From positions 1 through 43,479 of the forward strand of contig BMJD01000036.1 of assembly GCA_014642895.1 (NCBI GenBank): a stretch of DNA of 43,479 nucleotides, given 5' to 3'. This stretch comes from Lentibacillus populi (GTDB lineage: Bacteria > Bacillota > Bacilli > Bacillales > Amphibacillaceae). Position 1 is the first letter of the stretch; each line of letters begins with the position of its first letter. This document shows positions 8,370 to 19,653 of this stretch, piece by piece. The position numbers and the translations under genes were made by a program. The notes beneath the pieces were generated by a model. That model was not told the DNA's origin, searched no databases, and worked only from the letters and a program-made list of their open reading frames with translations.

Positions 8370-8597
8370 GATTTGCTTACGGCTTGTGAGAAAATGCGTG
8401 GAGAGACACGTGAAATGTGGTCCTCCGTTACGGATGAAAGACTTGCCGAGGTGAAGGAAGATCCGTTTTTTGGCGCCGGGCAGCAAAGCCACATTGAACG
8501 GCTTCAATAAGCGCTGGAAAATGAAATCCACCACCGTGGGCAGGGTTATATTATTTCGGATGCTGGGTATTGAACCACCAGCGTTTTATATCAGGTA
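8370..8597 (+). pseudogene. DinB-family relic (C-terminal part)
   Basis: The frame around 8400-8508 reads MWSSVTDERLAEVKEDPFF, then a TAA at 8508-8510, then ALENEIHHRGQGY in the same frame. A frameshift then gives FRMLGIEPPAFY. Together these match the last third of a DinB/DfsA-type four-helix protein, whose C-terminal HHRGQ histidines normally bind metal. With a stop, a frameshift and no N-terminus, the gene is dead. Confidence 0.7.
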
Positions 8598-8694
8598 ATG
8601 TTCCCGAGATTTAATTATAGGATGATCAATCATAAAATGGTATATAGATAACCTTTGTTACGCTAACGGGCGCTTTAATGGGGTAACGAAAAAA

Positions 8695-8734
8695 GCCCAA
8701 TTTCTTAATATTAATACTAAGAAATTGGGCTTTT
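8695..8734. terminator. Perfect bidirectional hairpin, terminator-like
   Basis: GCCCAATTTCTTA paired with TAAGAAATTGGGC, then TTTT on one side and AAAA on the other. It probably ended the DinB transcript. The following 8735-9020 stretch is AT-rich and shows no gene. Confidence 0.75.
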
Positions 8735-9020
8735 CAATATCGGAATTTCTTAACGTTGTAAATCCGTATTTTCCTGACGCTACATTAAATGATTGGATAT
8801 CATTTAGTGGGAGCCATTTGTCTTGTAAAATGGGGTTTTTCTTCTTTTTAATTTATAACAATTATTGTCGTGTAAATACATTGATAAAAATGAGAAACTG
8901 TGGTAAATTTATATAGATGCACTAATGATATATTTTCGTATAAATTACCCTATCTCAATTGTACATCTAAAACCCTTTTTAGTCAACCCCTATTTTTATT
9001 TTTTAAAAGGAGTGTTTGAT

Positions 9021-9074
9021 ATGAACATGGAACTTCGCCAGGAGCAAGAACGAGTGGACAGCGTAATTGGCTGA
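9021..9074 (+). other. 17-codon reading frame with strong SD just upstream of rph
   Basis: An ATG at 9021 preceded by AAAAGGAGTG opens a 17-codon frame (MNMELRQEQERVDSVIG) ending in TGA. The frame stays open after the TGA up to TAA 9120-9122, which abuts the rph SD. The first residues look like the N-terminus of the RNA polymerase-recycling helicase HelD (acidic, Q-E-x-x-R-V-D). It could be a helD relic or a leader peptide controlling rph. The evidence is too short to decide. Confidence 0.35.
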
Positions 9075-9122
9075 TCAGATGAACAATTTTGTCATATGAT
9101 TCGTCTTGGTATTAAGCGATAA

Positions 9123-11738
<2,616 letters not shown>

Positions 11739-11860
11739 CCGCTGAATACTTTACATTAAGAAAGATGTTATATTGAAATTCTTATCTTTTGTTATAGAAT
11801 AATCATTTTTATGTTTTAAGGTTTTTTGTTCAACTAACTGGCAATTGTTGAGTAACTCCA

Positions 11861-11884
11861 GTGGAAAATGATCAAACTTTTTTA
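11861..11884 (+). repeat. Dispersed intergenic repeat, copy 3
   Basis: GTGGAAAATGATCAAACTTTTTT, one change from the common core, about 120 nt after rph and 50 nt before the IS3 left end. Confidence 0.55.
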
Positions 11885-11933
11885 TGAAAAACAAATAGTG
11901 TCTATTAAAAAAGAATCCATTTTGATCAATCTT

Positions 11934-12216
11934 TGAACTGCTCCCCATCAGGTAGACAGATTAAAAAATAAAAATCTGTTTATCTAAGGGGAGTATTTTT
12001 TTATGGGTCGAATTAAATATTCAAAGACAGAAAAATTATCCATTTTACACCTTTATGAAGAATGGTCATCATTTAATAGCTGACATTACCGCTAAATTTT
12101 CTGTTGATCCCGGGACTATTAGAGATTGGAAAAGAAAATATGAAGTTCATGGAGAAGATAGTTTAGAAGAAGCAACTTCTTGGAAGCCGTATTCGAAAGA
12201 GTTAAAGTTAACAGCC
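11934..12216 (+). mobile_element. IS3-family insertion sequence, left-end relic with partial orfA
   Basis: Begins with an IS3-type terminal inverted repeat (TGAACTGCTCCCCATCAGG). A long hairpin follows (11941-11993, CTCCCC paired with GGGGAG and AGACAGATT with AATCTGTTT) of the kind that shields transposase genes from outside transcription. OrfA starts at ATG 12003 (MGRIKYSKTEKLSILHLYEE), is frameshifted, and continues as KFSVDPGTIRDWKRKYEVHG, the helix-turn-helix of IS3 OrfA. It ends abruptly at LKLTAV, where MFS-transporter sequence begins. OrfB and the right end are missing. Confidence 0.8.
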
Positions 12217-12655
12217 GTCGTACCAGCACTTGTATTTTCTCATCCATCCCTTTTGGGGTTGGTGGGAAAACCAAAAAGCATGATAGGGCAGCTACAGTAG
12301 ATGGGAATTATTGGATAAGCTTATTGCTGCCTTCGTTCATCGCATCTCTTGGTAATGCACTTGCTTATTTACCGGCTACGACGGCGTCTGTGGCAGAAGT
12401 AGAATCAGAAAAATCAGGACTTGCATCCGGTTTATATAATGTTCCAAATTGGTTCAGCGATCGGTCTTGCCATTATGGTCGCTGTTGCTGCATCGACAAC
12501 GGACTCCAGTACTGCAGGAAACTCAGTTGTCGCACTGAACGAGAGCTTTCAACAAGCATTCTTTCTGGGCTGGAATTTTAGCCTTTGTAGGAGCGGTATT
12601 GGCGATTATATTTGTCCGCTCACCAAAACAAGGAAAATCGAATCATTCCCAGTGA
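12217..12655 (+). pseudogene. DHA2-type MFS drug transporter relic (C-terminal part)
   Basis: Three successive reading frames join into the end of a 14-helix MFS efflux pump: LLLPSFIASLGNALAYLPAT and VESEKSGLASGLYNV; then QIGSAIGLAIMVAVAAST and SFQQAFF; then AGILAFVGAVLAIIFVRSP before the TGA at 12653. At least two frameshifts and the loss of the first two thirds make it non-functional. It abuts the IS3 fragment, which suggests an IS-mediated deletion. Confidence 0.75.
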
Positions 12656-12859
12656 ACGCAATTTCCATTTGCTTTGTATAGTATATGAGAATTCGGTTGG
12701 ATTTTAAGAATGTACGGTGAAAGAAATGAAAAAGTCCCAGGCTTTTATTGCCAAGGCTGGATCTTGGTATAGGTTATTGTTGAAGTGACAAATTAAGACT
12801 GTACTATAAATGTAGAATAAAAAATTTCCAAGACACTTTACAAAATATGAGGTTTTTTA

Positions 12860-12888
12860 TTGACAAATATACCATGTGGGGGTATAGT
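12860..12888 (+). promoter_or_regulatory. copper promoter with CsoR operator
   Basis: A TTGACA -35 (12860-12865) and TATAGT -10 (12883-12888) are spaced by 17 nt. Between and over the -10 lies ATACC-ATGT-GGGGGTAT (12869-12885), the pseudo-palindromic G-tract operator of CsoR. Binding there would block RNA polymerase, and copper would release it. Confidence 0.88.
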
Positions 12889-12918
12889 ATAGATATAACA
12901 GAAAAGGAAGTGATTCAT

Positions 12919-13221
12919 TTGGATAAATTCTTACATGATCACCCAGTTAAACCAAGAACTAAAGATGAAAAGCAAAAAATCATTAACCGTTTAAAACGGA
13001 TCGAAGGCCAAGTTCGTGGAATACAGAAAATGGTGGAAGATGATCGATATTGTGTAGATATTTTAGTACAAATTAGCGCAGTCCAATCCGCATTAAAAAA
13101 TGTAGGTTTTTCTGTCACCGAACGACATATTAACCATTGTGTCAGTGATGCGATCAGACAAGGTGAAGGTAAAGAAACGATTGAGGAGTTAATGAGTGTA
13201 TTGAAGCAGTTTTCTAAGTAA
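12919..13221 (+). CDS. csoR: Copper-sensing repressor CsoR
   Basis: All-helical cytosolic repressor of 100 residues. Counted from TTG 12919, its Cu(I) ligands are C45 (RYCVDIL), H70 (ERHINHC) and C74, exactly the numbering of the Bacillus subtilis protein. The conserved [13 protein letters not shown] helix carries the DNA-binding arginines. The frame is open further upstream to 12847, but that region is the promoter and operator. AAAGGAAG at 12903-12910 is spaced for the TTG. It is the first gene of csoR-copA-copZ and should repress the whole operon, itself included, until Cu(I) binds. Confidence 0.93.
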   Translation: MDKFLHDHPVKPRTKDEKQKIINRLKRIEGQVRGIQKMVEDDRYCVDILVQISAVQSALKNVGFSVTERHINHCVSDAIRQGEGKETIEELMSVLKQFSK

Positions 13222-13234
13222 GGAGGGAGCTATT

Positions 13235-15619
13235 ATGAGTGAAACGAATCATGCAACACTTGGAATAACAGGAATGACCTGTGCTGCATGTTCCAGTCGT
13301 ATTGAAAAAACGTTAAATAAAATGGACGGTGTGGAAGCACAAGTTAATTTAACGACAGAAAAGGCAACCGTAGACTATGATTCAGAAAAAACTTCCATAG
13401 AAGATATTACGAAGAAAATTGAAAATGTCGGCTATGGAGTTTTAATGGAAAAGGCAGAATTAGATGTTTTGGGAATGACCTGTGCTGCATGTTCGAACCG
13501 TATTGAAAAAGTATTGAATAAGCAAGAAGGAGTAAAGCACGCAACTGTAAACTTAACAACAGAAACTGCATCTATAGAATATAACCCAGGACTCACAGAT
13601 CTTAAAGCATTGATTGGGAAAATCAAAAATGTGGGTTATGATGCGATACCTAAAGCGGAAGCAGCGGAAAAGCAAACACATAAAGAAAAAGAACTAAAAC
13701 ACAAGAAGATGAAGTTAATTATTTCGGCTGTGTTAGCTGCACCGCTATTAATAACCATGGTGGTTCATTTATTTAATATGAATCTACCGGATATATTCAT
13801 GAATCCGTGGTTCCAATTTGCTTTGGCAACGCCTGTGCAATTTATCATCGGATGGCAATTTTATGTTGGTGCATATAAGAACCTGAAGAGTGGTGGAGCG
13901 AACATGGATGTACTTGTTGCATTAGGTACAAGTGCTGCTTATTTCTATAGTTTATATGAAGCACTTAAGACCGTTGGAAATCCAAATTATATGCCTCATT
14001 TGTATTTTGAAACAAGTGCTGTATTAATCACGTTGATTTTATTTGGTAAGTATTTAGAGGCGAGAGCAAAAAGCCAGACAACGAATGCACTATCCTCTTT
14101 GCTTAATTTACAGGCAAAAGAAGCTCGCATTATAAGAAATGGCGAGGAAATCATGATTCCGATTGAGGAAGTTGTTGTTGGTGATCGATTAGTTGTAAAA
14201 CCAGGGGAGAAAATACCTGTAGACGGTAGGCTTGTGAAGGGAAGAACATCTGTCGATGAATCGATGATTACAGGTGAATCCATTCCAATTGAAAAGGAAG
14301 TAGACTCATGTCTTATCGGCTCGACGATAAACAAAAATGGCTCAATTGAAATGGAAGCAACAAAGGTAGGTAAAGATACTGCCCTTGCTTCGATTGTCAA
14401 AGTTGTGGAAGAAGCACAAGGATCGAAAGCACCCATTCAACGCCTAGCTGATGTGATATCCGGCTATTTCGTACCGATCGTTGTTGGTATTGCAATTCTA
14501 ACATTTATTGTCTGGATTTCATTTTTCCAGCCTGGTCAATTTGAACCTGCCCTAGTTGCAGCAATTGCTGTCCTTGTTATTGCATGTCCATGTGCGTTAG
14601 GGCTTGCAACACCAACATCCATTATGGTTGGTACAGGAAAGGCTGCAGAGAACGGAATTCTTTTTAAAGGTGGAGAACACCTGGAAAGAACGCATCAGTT
14701 AGATGCAATTGTTCTTGATAAAACAGGAACCATCACAAAAGGAAAACCGGAAGTAACGGATTTTTCTGGTGATGAAGAAACATTACAATTGTTAGCTAGT
14801 GCAGAAAAAGGATCGGAACATCCACTTGCAGGAGCTATTGTGGCATACGCAACAGAGAAAGCTATTGATTTTGTGGAAGTGGATGAATTTGATGCTATAC
14901 ATGGTCATGGTATTGAAGCTAAGATTTCTGGAAAACAAGTTCTTGTTGGAAATCGAAAATTAATGAATGATCATCAAATTGATATTGGGACTAACGAAGA
15001 AAAATTGGTTGAATTTGAAAACAATGGCAAAACAGCGATGTTGATTGCTATTGATGGAAAATATAGTGGAATTGTTGCGGTTGCAGATACCATTAAAGAA
15101 ACAGCACCGCAAGCAATTAAAGAGTTACAAGAACAAGGCTTGGAAGTAATCATGTTAACAGGGGATAACGAAAGAACAGCTCAAGCTATTGCAAAACAAG
15201 TAGGAATCGACTATGTGATTGCTCAAGTGTTACCTGAAGAAAAAGCGGATAAAGTCAAAGAAATTCAGGTCAAGGGTAAAAAGGTAGCGATGGTTGGTGA
15301 CGGTGTGAACGATGCACCTGCATTAGTTACTGCAGATATTGGAATTGCTATTGGAACTGGTACAGAAGTGGCCATTGAAGCTGCTGACCTTACGATTCTT
15401 GGTGGAGAGCTATTACTCATACCGAAAGCCATCAAAATCAGTCATGCAACGATTAAAAATATCCGTCAAAACCTCTTCTGGGCTTTCGGCTACAATACAG
15501 CAGGAATTCCAGTTGCAGCAGTCGGATTACTTGCGCCATGGGTTGCTGGTGCAGCAATGGCACTAAGTTCGGTAAGTGTTGTTTCCAACTCCCTTCGCTT
15601 AAAGAGAGTTAAGATATAA
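13235..15619 (+). CDS. copA: Cu(I)-exporting P1B-type ATPase
   Basis: Inner-membrane pump of 794 residues that expels Cu(I) at the cost of ATP. Two N-terminal heavy-metal-associated domains carry GMTCAACS (C16/C19 and C83/C86). The transmembrane metal site is C451-P-C453 (IACPCALG), the phosphorylated aspartate D495 (DKTGT), the actuator loop TGES, the nucleotide-site SEHPLAG and the hinge [10 protein letters not shown]. All essential residues are intact and the length is normal. It starts 14 nt after csoR with SD AAGGAGGG and is followed by copZ 36 nt later, so the three form one copper-inducible operon. Confidence 0.96.
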   Translation: MSETNHATLGITGMTCAACSSRIEKTLNKMDGVEAQVNLTTEKATVDYDSEKTSIEDITKKIENVGYGVLMEKAELDVLGMTCAACSNRIEKVLNKQEGVKHATVNLTTETASIEYNPGLTDLKALIGKIKNVGYDAIPKAEAAEKQTHKEKELKHKKMKLIISAVLAAPLLITMVVHLFNMNLPDIFMNPWFQFALATPVQFIIGWQFYVGAYKNLKSGGANMDVLVALGTSAAYFYSLYEALKTVGNPNYMPHLYFETSAVLITLILFGKYLEARAKSQTTNALSSLLNLQAKEARIIRNGEEIMIPIEEVVVGDRLVVKPGEKIPVDGRLVKGRTSVDESMITGESIPIEKEVDSCLIGSTINKNGSIEMEATKVGKDTALASIVKVVEEAQGSKAPIQRLADVISGYFVPIVVGIAILTFIVWISFFQPGQFEPALVAAIAVLVIACPCALGLATPTSIMVGTGKAAENGILFKGGEHLERTHQLDAIVLDKTGTITKGKPEVTDFSGDEETLQLLASAEKGSEHPLAGAIVAYATEKAIDFVEVDEFDAIHGHGIEAKISGKQVLVGNRKLMNDHQIDIGTNEEKLVEFENNGKTAMLIAIDGKYSGIVAVADTIKETAPQAIKELQEQGLEVIMLTGDNERTAQAIAKQVGIDYVIAQVLPEEKADKVKEIQVKGKKVAMVGDGVNDAPALVTADIGIAIGTGTEVAIEAADLTILGGELLLIPKAIKISHATIKNIRQNLFWAFGYNTAGIPVAAVGLLAPWVAGAAMALSSVSVVSNSLRLKRVKI

Positions 15620-15654
15620 TTTTTTTCTATAACTTTAAAGGAGGTGAAAAGGTC

Positions 15655-15861
15655 ATGGAGAAAACGTTAAATGTACAAGGCATGTCATGCGGTCATTGCA
15701 AAATGTCAGTTGAAGGTGCATTAAAAAAATTAGATGGTGTATCAGCAGCTGAAGTTAATTTAGAAGAGGGTATTGTAGATGTTACTTTTGATGAAACAAA
15801 AGTAAATGTTGATGCCATGAAAGAAGCTATTGAAGAACAAGGCTATGATGTTAATGCCTAA
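15655..15861 (+). CDS. copZ: Copper chaperone CopZ
   Basis: A 68-residue heavy-metal-associated domain protein with the Cu(I) site GMSCGHC, which delivers Cu(I) to CopA and to CsoR in the cytosol. The second residue between the cysteines is His, as in many Bacillus CopZ proteins. It has a very strong SD (AAAGGAGGTGA) and is the last gene of the csoR operon, with a terminator just downstream. Confidence 0.95.
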   Translation: MEKTLNVQGMSCGHCKMSVEGALKKLDGVSAAEVNLEEGIVDVTFDETKVNVDAMKEAIEEQGYDVNA

Positions 15862-15872
15862 ATATAAGAATA

Positions 15873-15906
15873 AAAAGCTGGTTTTCTGTTGCGAAAATCA
15901 GCTTTT
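15873..15906 (+). terminator. Terminator of the csoR-copA-copZ operon
   Basis: AAAAGCTGGTTTTC paired with GAAAATCAGCTTTT around the loop TGTTGC, 12 nt after the copZ stop. Confidence 0.8.
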
Positions 15907-15909
15907 CAA

Positions 15910-16082
15910 TTTGAAAGAATTAAGCAAGATGGGAAAAAAGTAGTCATGATAGATGATGCCTAGCCATTGGAGCGGTCATTATGTCGCTAAGTACCATCAT
16001 TTGTGCTATTAATGCTCAATTATGGAAGATTGATTACTATTTAAAATTTACTCGGGTGGAGGCAAGGGATAATGAAAATTAA
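15910..16082 (+). pseudogene. Relic of a second copper ATPase (copB/copX type)
   Basis: The stretch 15910-15960 reads FERIKQDGKKVVMIDDA, the strand before the hinge motif of a P1B ATPase. From 15960, in another frame, comes LAIGAVIMSLSTIICAINAQL, the last transmembrane helix and C-terminus of a CopB/CopX-type pump. About 200 codons between them are deleted. The C-terminal frame runs to TAA 16080-16082, overlapping the start of the lipoprotein gene, whose SD lies inside it. That overlap suggests the ATPase and the lipoprotein were once translationally coupled, as copX-copL are in Staphylococcus. Confidence 0.75.
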
Positions 16083-16695
16083 AAAATTACTGATTGGATT
16101 AGTTCCTCTAATGATAGCTCTTGTTTTAACGGCTTGTGCAGGAAATGATGAAACAGCACCCAAAGATAATACAGATAAAGAGAATGAGTCAAATGAAAAC
16201 ATGGATATGAATGAAGAAGAGTCTGATTCCATGGAAGAAGGAATGGATCATTCAGGGATGAATCATTCAAGTTCAGGTGAGGTTCCGGAGGATTTAACAG
16301 TTGCAGAAAACCCAACTTATCCAGTTGGAAGTCAAGCAGTTATGCATGCGAATCACATGAAAGGAATGGATGGTGCCACAGCAACCGTTACAGGTGCATT
16401 TGAGACAACTGTTTATGCCGTTTCCTATACCCCAACGACTGGTGGAGAGCCTGTAGAAGATCATAAATGGGTTATTCATGAAGAAATTGAAGATCCCGGA
16501 GAAGAGCCATTTCAAGCAGGAGATGAAGTAGTATTAAATACGGATCATATGGAAGGAATGGATGGCGCTACAGCCACGATTGATTCAACAGAACAAACAA
16601 CCATTTATATGGTGAGCTACACGGATACGGAGACTGGTGAGGAAGTGAAAAATCATAAATGGGTGACGGAAACAGAACTTTCACCGGTGGAATAA
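16072..16695 (+). CDS. copL: YdhK/CopL-type copper-binding lipoprotein
   Basis: An exported 207-residue lipoprotein. The signal peptide is MKIKKLLIGLVPLMIALVL followed by the lipobox TAC, so the mature protein starts at a lipidated cysteine on the outer face of the membrane. A Met/His-rich linker (MDHSGMNHSSS) precedes two tandem DUF1541 (YdhK) repeats, each with a conserved HMxGMDGATAT and an HKWV end (about residues 86-145 and 150-203). The related S. aureus CopL binds Cu(I) at the cell surface and protects against copper. SD GGAGG lies within the upstream ATPase relic. With that pump dead, its promoter is unclear; read-through from the csoR operon is possible. Confidence 0.82.
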   Translation: MKIKKLLIGLVPLMIALVLTACAGNDETAPKDNTDKENESNENMDMNEEESDSMEEGMDHSGMNHSSSGEVPEDLTVAENPTYPVGSQAVMHANHMKGMDGATATVTGAFETTVYAVSYTPTTGGEPVEDHKWVIHEEIEDPGEEPFQAGDEVVLNTDHMEGMDGATATIDSTEQTTIYMVSYTDTETGEEVKNHKWVTETELSPVE

Positions 16696-16729
16696 ATTAA
16701 TAGGAAAACTTTATCCGTTATTTCACAAT

Positions 16730-16769
16730 AATCCCCTAACTTTATGACTTTATGAAGTGGGGGATTTTT
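16730..16769 (+). terminator. Terminator after copL
   Basis: AATCCCC paired with GGGGGATT, then TTT. The 16770-17000 stretch beyond it shows no gene. Confidence 0.7.
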
Positions 16770-16999
16770 GTGGTTCGATATAAATAAACATTCCCCCACA
16801 AATGGGTGCTTTTTCGGAGCAACAATCAAATTTTATTTTAAACCAACACCAAATAATTGAATAAAGCTTTTTGAGCTGATGGGGTGAACTTAGGTTGTTG
16901 AAGAAATAGATTGTATGATATGGTTTCCTTATCACATAACCATACAATTGTTTTGATTGACAAGTAAGTGTTTTTTATGTAAAGCTACAAAATTCTTTT

Positions 17000-17038
17000 G
17001 AATATTCCTTTGAAGGAATATTCCTTATGTGGTATACT
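17000..17038 (+). promoter_or_regulatory. Promoter covered by a perfect 11-bp inverted repeat
   Basis: GAATATTCCTT (17000-17010), two bases, then its exact complement AAGGAATATTC (17013-17023). A TTGAAG -35 (17010-17015) and TATACT -10 (17033-17038), 17 nt apart, place the repeat squarely over the -35 box, so it is very probably a repressor site for the SRPBCC operon. The ArsR-family protein encoded at the far end of the module is a candidate; I did not find the same repeat in front of the arsR gene itself. Confidence 0.75.
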
Positions 17039-17119
17039 ATAAATACAAATTCGAATTTGAGTATTTTCCAAATTTACAGGCTGTAGTTGAGTGGAAAATT
17101 TGAAAAGGAGGGATTTGTA

Positions 17120-17632
17120 ATGGCAAAAAGCAATGCATTGGAAAACATCACTTCAAACGTAGGAGAGCGGGAATTTACGTTGGTGCGTGTCTTTGATGCG
17201 CCACGTAAGCTTGTATTTAAGGCATTCACTGAACCCAAGCATATTTCTCGCTGGTGGGCGCCGGAGCCGTTTACGATTCCAGTTTGCAACATTGACCTTC
17301 GTCCCGGTGGAATCTGGCACTATTGTATGGAATCGCCCGAAGGTGACAGAAATTGGGCCAGAGCGGTTTACCGCGAAATTGTTGAGCCGGAGAAGATTGT
17401 TTATACCGGCGGCTTCTCGGATGAGGGCGCCAACCCGGTTGAAGGCATCCCAGAGCATCAGGTAACAGTCACCTTTGCCGAACAGGAAGGAAAGACGAAA
17501 CTTACTGTTCGTATTCAGTTAGAGTCGGCTAAAGAACTTGAGTCAACACTGAAAATGGGCATGAAGGAAGGACTCACCGAGTGTATCAACGACAAATTGG
17601 CGAAGGTTTTGGAAGAACTTCAGATCGCGTGA
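17120..17632 (+). CDS. SRPBCC (AHSA1-type) domain protein
   Basis: A 170-residue protein with the START/Bet v1 ligand-binding fold (PF08327). Diagnostic: FTLVRVFDAPRKLVFKAFTE, SRWWAPEPF, DLRPGGIW, and the C-terminal helix GMKEGLTECINDKLAKVLEEL. Such proteins bind hydrophobic small molecules; in Bacillales they often sit with ArsR-type regulators, as here. ATG 17120 follows AAAAGGAGGG. It heads a GC-richer module of five genes and lies behind a palindromic operator. Ligand unknown. Confidence 0.85.
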   Translation: MAKSNALENITSNVGEREFTLVRVFDAPRKLVFKAFTEPKHISRWWAPEPFTIPVCNIDLRPGGIWHYCMESPEGDRNWARAVYREIVEPEKIVYTGGFSDEGANPVEGIPEHQVTVTFAEQEGKTKLTVRIQLESAKELESTLKMGMKEGLTECINDKLAKVLEELQIA

Positions 17633-17792
17633 AAGAGGTTCATTATAAAGGTCAAGAGCAAGATAAAAATGAAATGGTGAAAGGATATTGAAATCGCAAA
17701 ACTTACGACTTATATATGTCCAATGATGCAGACATCATAATAATTAAGGGGCGTGAATGGTATTTAAATCATTAAGAAAGAAGGAGAATCTC

Positions 17793-18590
17793 ATGAATAA
17801 GGTCATTTCGAAAGACGGTACTTCTATCGCGTACGATAAAACAGGCAATGGCCCGGTATTGATTTTGGTAGATGGGGCACTTTGTTACCGGGCATCAGGT
17901 CCAAATGGCCCGCTGGCGGAACAGTTAAAAGAGGATTTCACCGTATATACTTACGATCGCCGTGGTCGTGGGGACAGTGATGAAAAGAAACCATATGCCG
18001 TCGAGCGAGAGGTTGAAGATATTGATGCTCTTATTCAGGAAGCCGGGGGATCAGCCTACGTGTTTGGTAGCTCTTCCGGTGCAGCGCTTGCTCTTGAAGC
18101 GGCCCGGTGCCTCCCAGCCATTAAGAAATTGGCTTTGTATGAGGCACCGTTCGTTGTTGACGACAGCCGGGCTGGGGTACCGGAAGATTATTTGGACCAA
18201 CTTACCGAACATGTGGCATCGGATCGCCGGGGCAAAGCCATTAAACTCTTCATGGGAAAAGGAGTAGGTGTTCCTGCCATATTTATCACGATGATGCCGT
18301 TCATGCCCGCCTGGAAAAAAATGAAGGCCATTGCGCACACACTGCCTTACGACACTATTCTTACCGTTGACCATCAGAAAGGGAAGTCGTTATCGGCAGA
18401 AGAATGGTCTTCTGTAACGATTCCTACGCTCGTTGGGGTCGGCGGGAAAAGTCCGGCGTGGATGAATAACGCTATGCAGGAACTTGCGAACGTGCTTCCA
18501 AATGCGAAACACCGAACGTTGGAACGCCAGACACACATTGTCAAACCGGACGCACTGGCGCCGGTGTTGACCGAGTTTTTTATGGAATGA
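17793..18590 (+). CDS. Alpha/beta hydrolase
   Basis: A 265-residue cytosolic hydrolase. The strand order of the fold is recognisable: LILVDGAL, VYTYDRRGRGDSD, the nucleophile elbow FGSSSGAALA (central Ser), YEAPFV, VGVGGKSP and a C-terminal H in RQTHIVK as the catalytic histidine. The oxyanion loop HGG/DGA is DGAL. Length fits small esterases and lactonases; the substrate is unknown. ATG 17793 with AAAGGAG is preferred over ATG 17757. Its base composition matches the neighbouring SRPBCC and YdeI-like genes, not the flanking AT-rich DNA. Confidence 0.85.
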   Translation: MNKVISKDGTSIAYDKTGNGPVLILVDGALCYRASGPNGPLAEQLKEDFTVYTYDRRGRGDSDEKKPYAVEREVEDIDALIQEAGGSAYVFGSSSGAALALEAARCLPAIKKLALYEAPFVVDDSRAGVPEDYLDQLTEHVASDRRGKAIKLFMGKGVGVPAIFITMMPFMPAWKKMKAIAHTLPYDTILTVDHQKGKSLSAEEWSSVTIPTLVGVGGKSPAWMNNAMQELANVLPNAKHRTLERQTHIVKPDALAPVLTEFFME

Positions 18591-18620
18591 AATATTGTTC
18601 AAATTTATAAAAAATAGGAG

Positions 18621-18950
18621 ATGGATATGATGGATAGCGTATCTTTAAAAAAAGATGTGAGAATCAAAACAGCTTAGTAACCACAACAAGGATCAGAAAA
18701 TTACTTACTTTCGGCGTGATTGCCGGTTCTCTGTACATTTTAGTCGGTTTTTTTTCCGTTGATGTGAGCATGTTTTGTGTTTGCCCGCCGATTTTTCTCT
18801 CTTTGGACAGGCTGGGCCGTCTATTCCATCATCACTGGTGTGCTCTTTTTTGCAGGTTTTGCCGGGATCGCCTCAGGTACCGACTATGAATGGATCAACA
18901 TCGCTTTTTCCATCGCGGTTGTGCTCCTCGCATGGGCTGGATATCAATAA
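18621..18950 (+). pseudogene. DUF998 membrane protein relic
   Basis: The ATG at 18621 (SD ATAGGAG) soon meets TAG and TAA at about 18675. Later frames carry RKLLTFGVIAGSLYILVGFF and, after a deletion, GWAVYSIITGVLFFAGFAG and YEWINIAFSIAVVLLAWAG before TAA 18948. These are first and last helices of a DUF998 six-helix membrane protein. Stops, a frameshift and the missing middle make it non-functional. Confidence 0.65.
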
Positions 18951-19020
18951 TGGCCGTACAGTTAAAGTTTGAGCTTTTCAAATAAAAAATATCAATTAAA
19001 AAACAGGAGGTAGATTTTAG

Positions 19021-19470
19021 ATGAAGTTTCGTGCCGTCATTCAGCTTAACGGTAAGACCGCAACAGGCATACAGGTTCCGGAGGAAATCATGGAGAGCCT
19101 GAATTCAGGGAAAAAACCGAGGGTGAAAGTGATGATTAAAGATTATACCTACCGTAGTACCGTGGGAACCATGGGAGGGAAGTTCATGATTCCCGTTAGT
19201 GCAGAGCATCGTAAAGGCGCTGATGTGGAAGCCGGGGATGAGGTAGATGTCGACATTGTACTTGATACCGAGCCTCGTGCGGTGACCGTACCGCCCGATT
19301 TCGCCGAAGCGCTTGACCGGGAACCCGGGGCGAAGAAGTTTTTCGATGGGCTGTCTTACAGTAACAAGCGACGGTTTGTACTAACGATTGAAGGTGCCAA
19401 GAAAGCGGAAACCCGGCAACGACGTATCGACAAATCAGTTACCTTGTTAAAAGAGGGACGAATCCAGTAA
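19021..19470 (+). CDS. YdeI/OmpD-associated family protein with DUF1905
   Basis: A 149-residue protein with an N-terminal DUF1905 beta-barrel (MKFRAVIQLNGKTATGIQVP, then GGKFMIPVSAEHRKGADVEAGDEVDVDI) and a C-terminal YdeI/OmpD-associated helical part (FFDGLSYSNKRRFVLTIEGAKKAETRQRRI). Homologues are linked to bacteriocin or stress protection, but the mechanism is unknown. Strong SD AGGAGGT. Same GC-rich composition as the other genes of this module and probably co-transcribed with them. Confidence 0.82.
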   Translation: MKFRAVIQLNGKTATGIQVPEEIMESLNSGKKPRVKVMIKDYTYRSTVGTMGGKFMIPVSAEHRKGADVEAGDEVDVDIVLDTEPRAVTVPPDFAEALDREPGAKKFFDGLSYSNKRRFVLTIEGAKKAETRQRRIDKSVTLLKEGRIQ

Positions 19471-19653
19471 ACTCATTGTAGGGGAATACGTACATGTGTT
19501 TAGCAACGGTTGTTCAGCAGATACTATGGATAGGTGCTATGAACTTATGTACGGTATAATATACAAGGGAGTGTTTCCAATGAGAAGGGCAATTCATATC
19601 ATCCAGGGGCAGACAGCAATGGAAATTCAAATGGTTGGAATGTAGAGGAAACA

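Noticed and set aside
13996-14436. 146-codon minus-strand frame inside copA
   Set aside because: Antisense shadow; copA carries all catalytic motifs.
19579-19644. 21-codon frame upstream of arsR as a possible leader peptide
   Set aside because: It has a weak SD and no repeated or regulatory codons; nothing supports attenuation.
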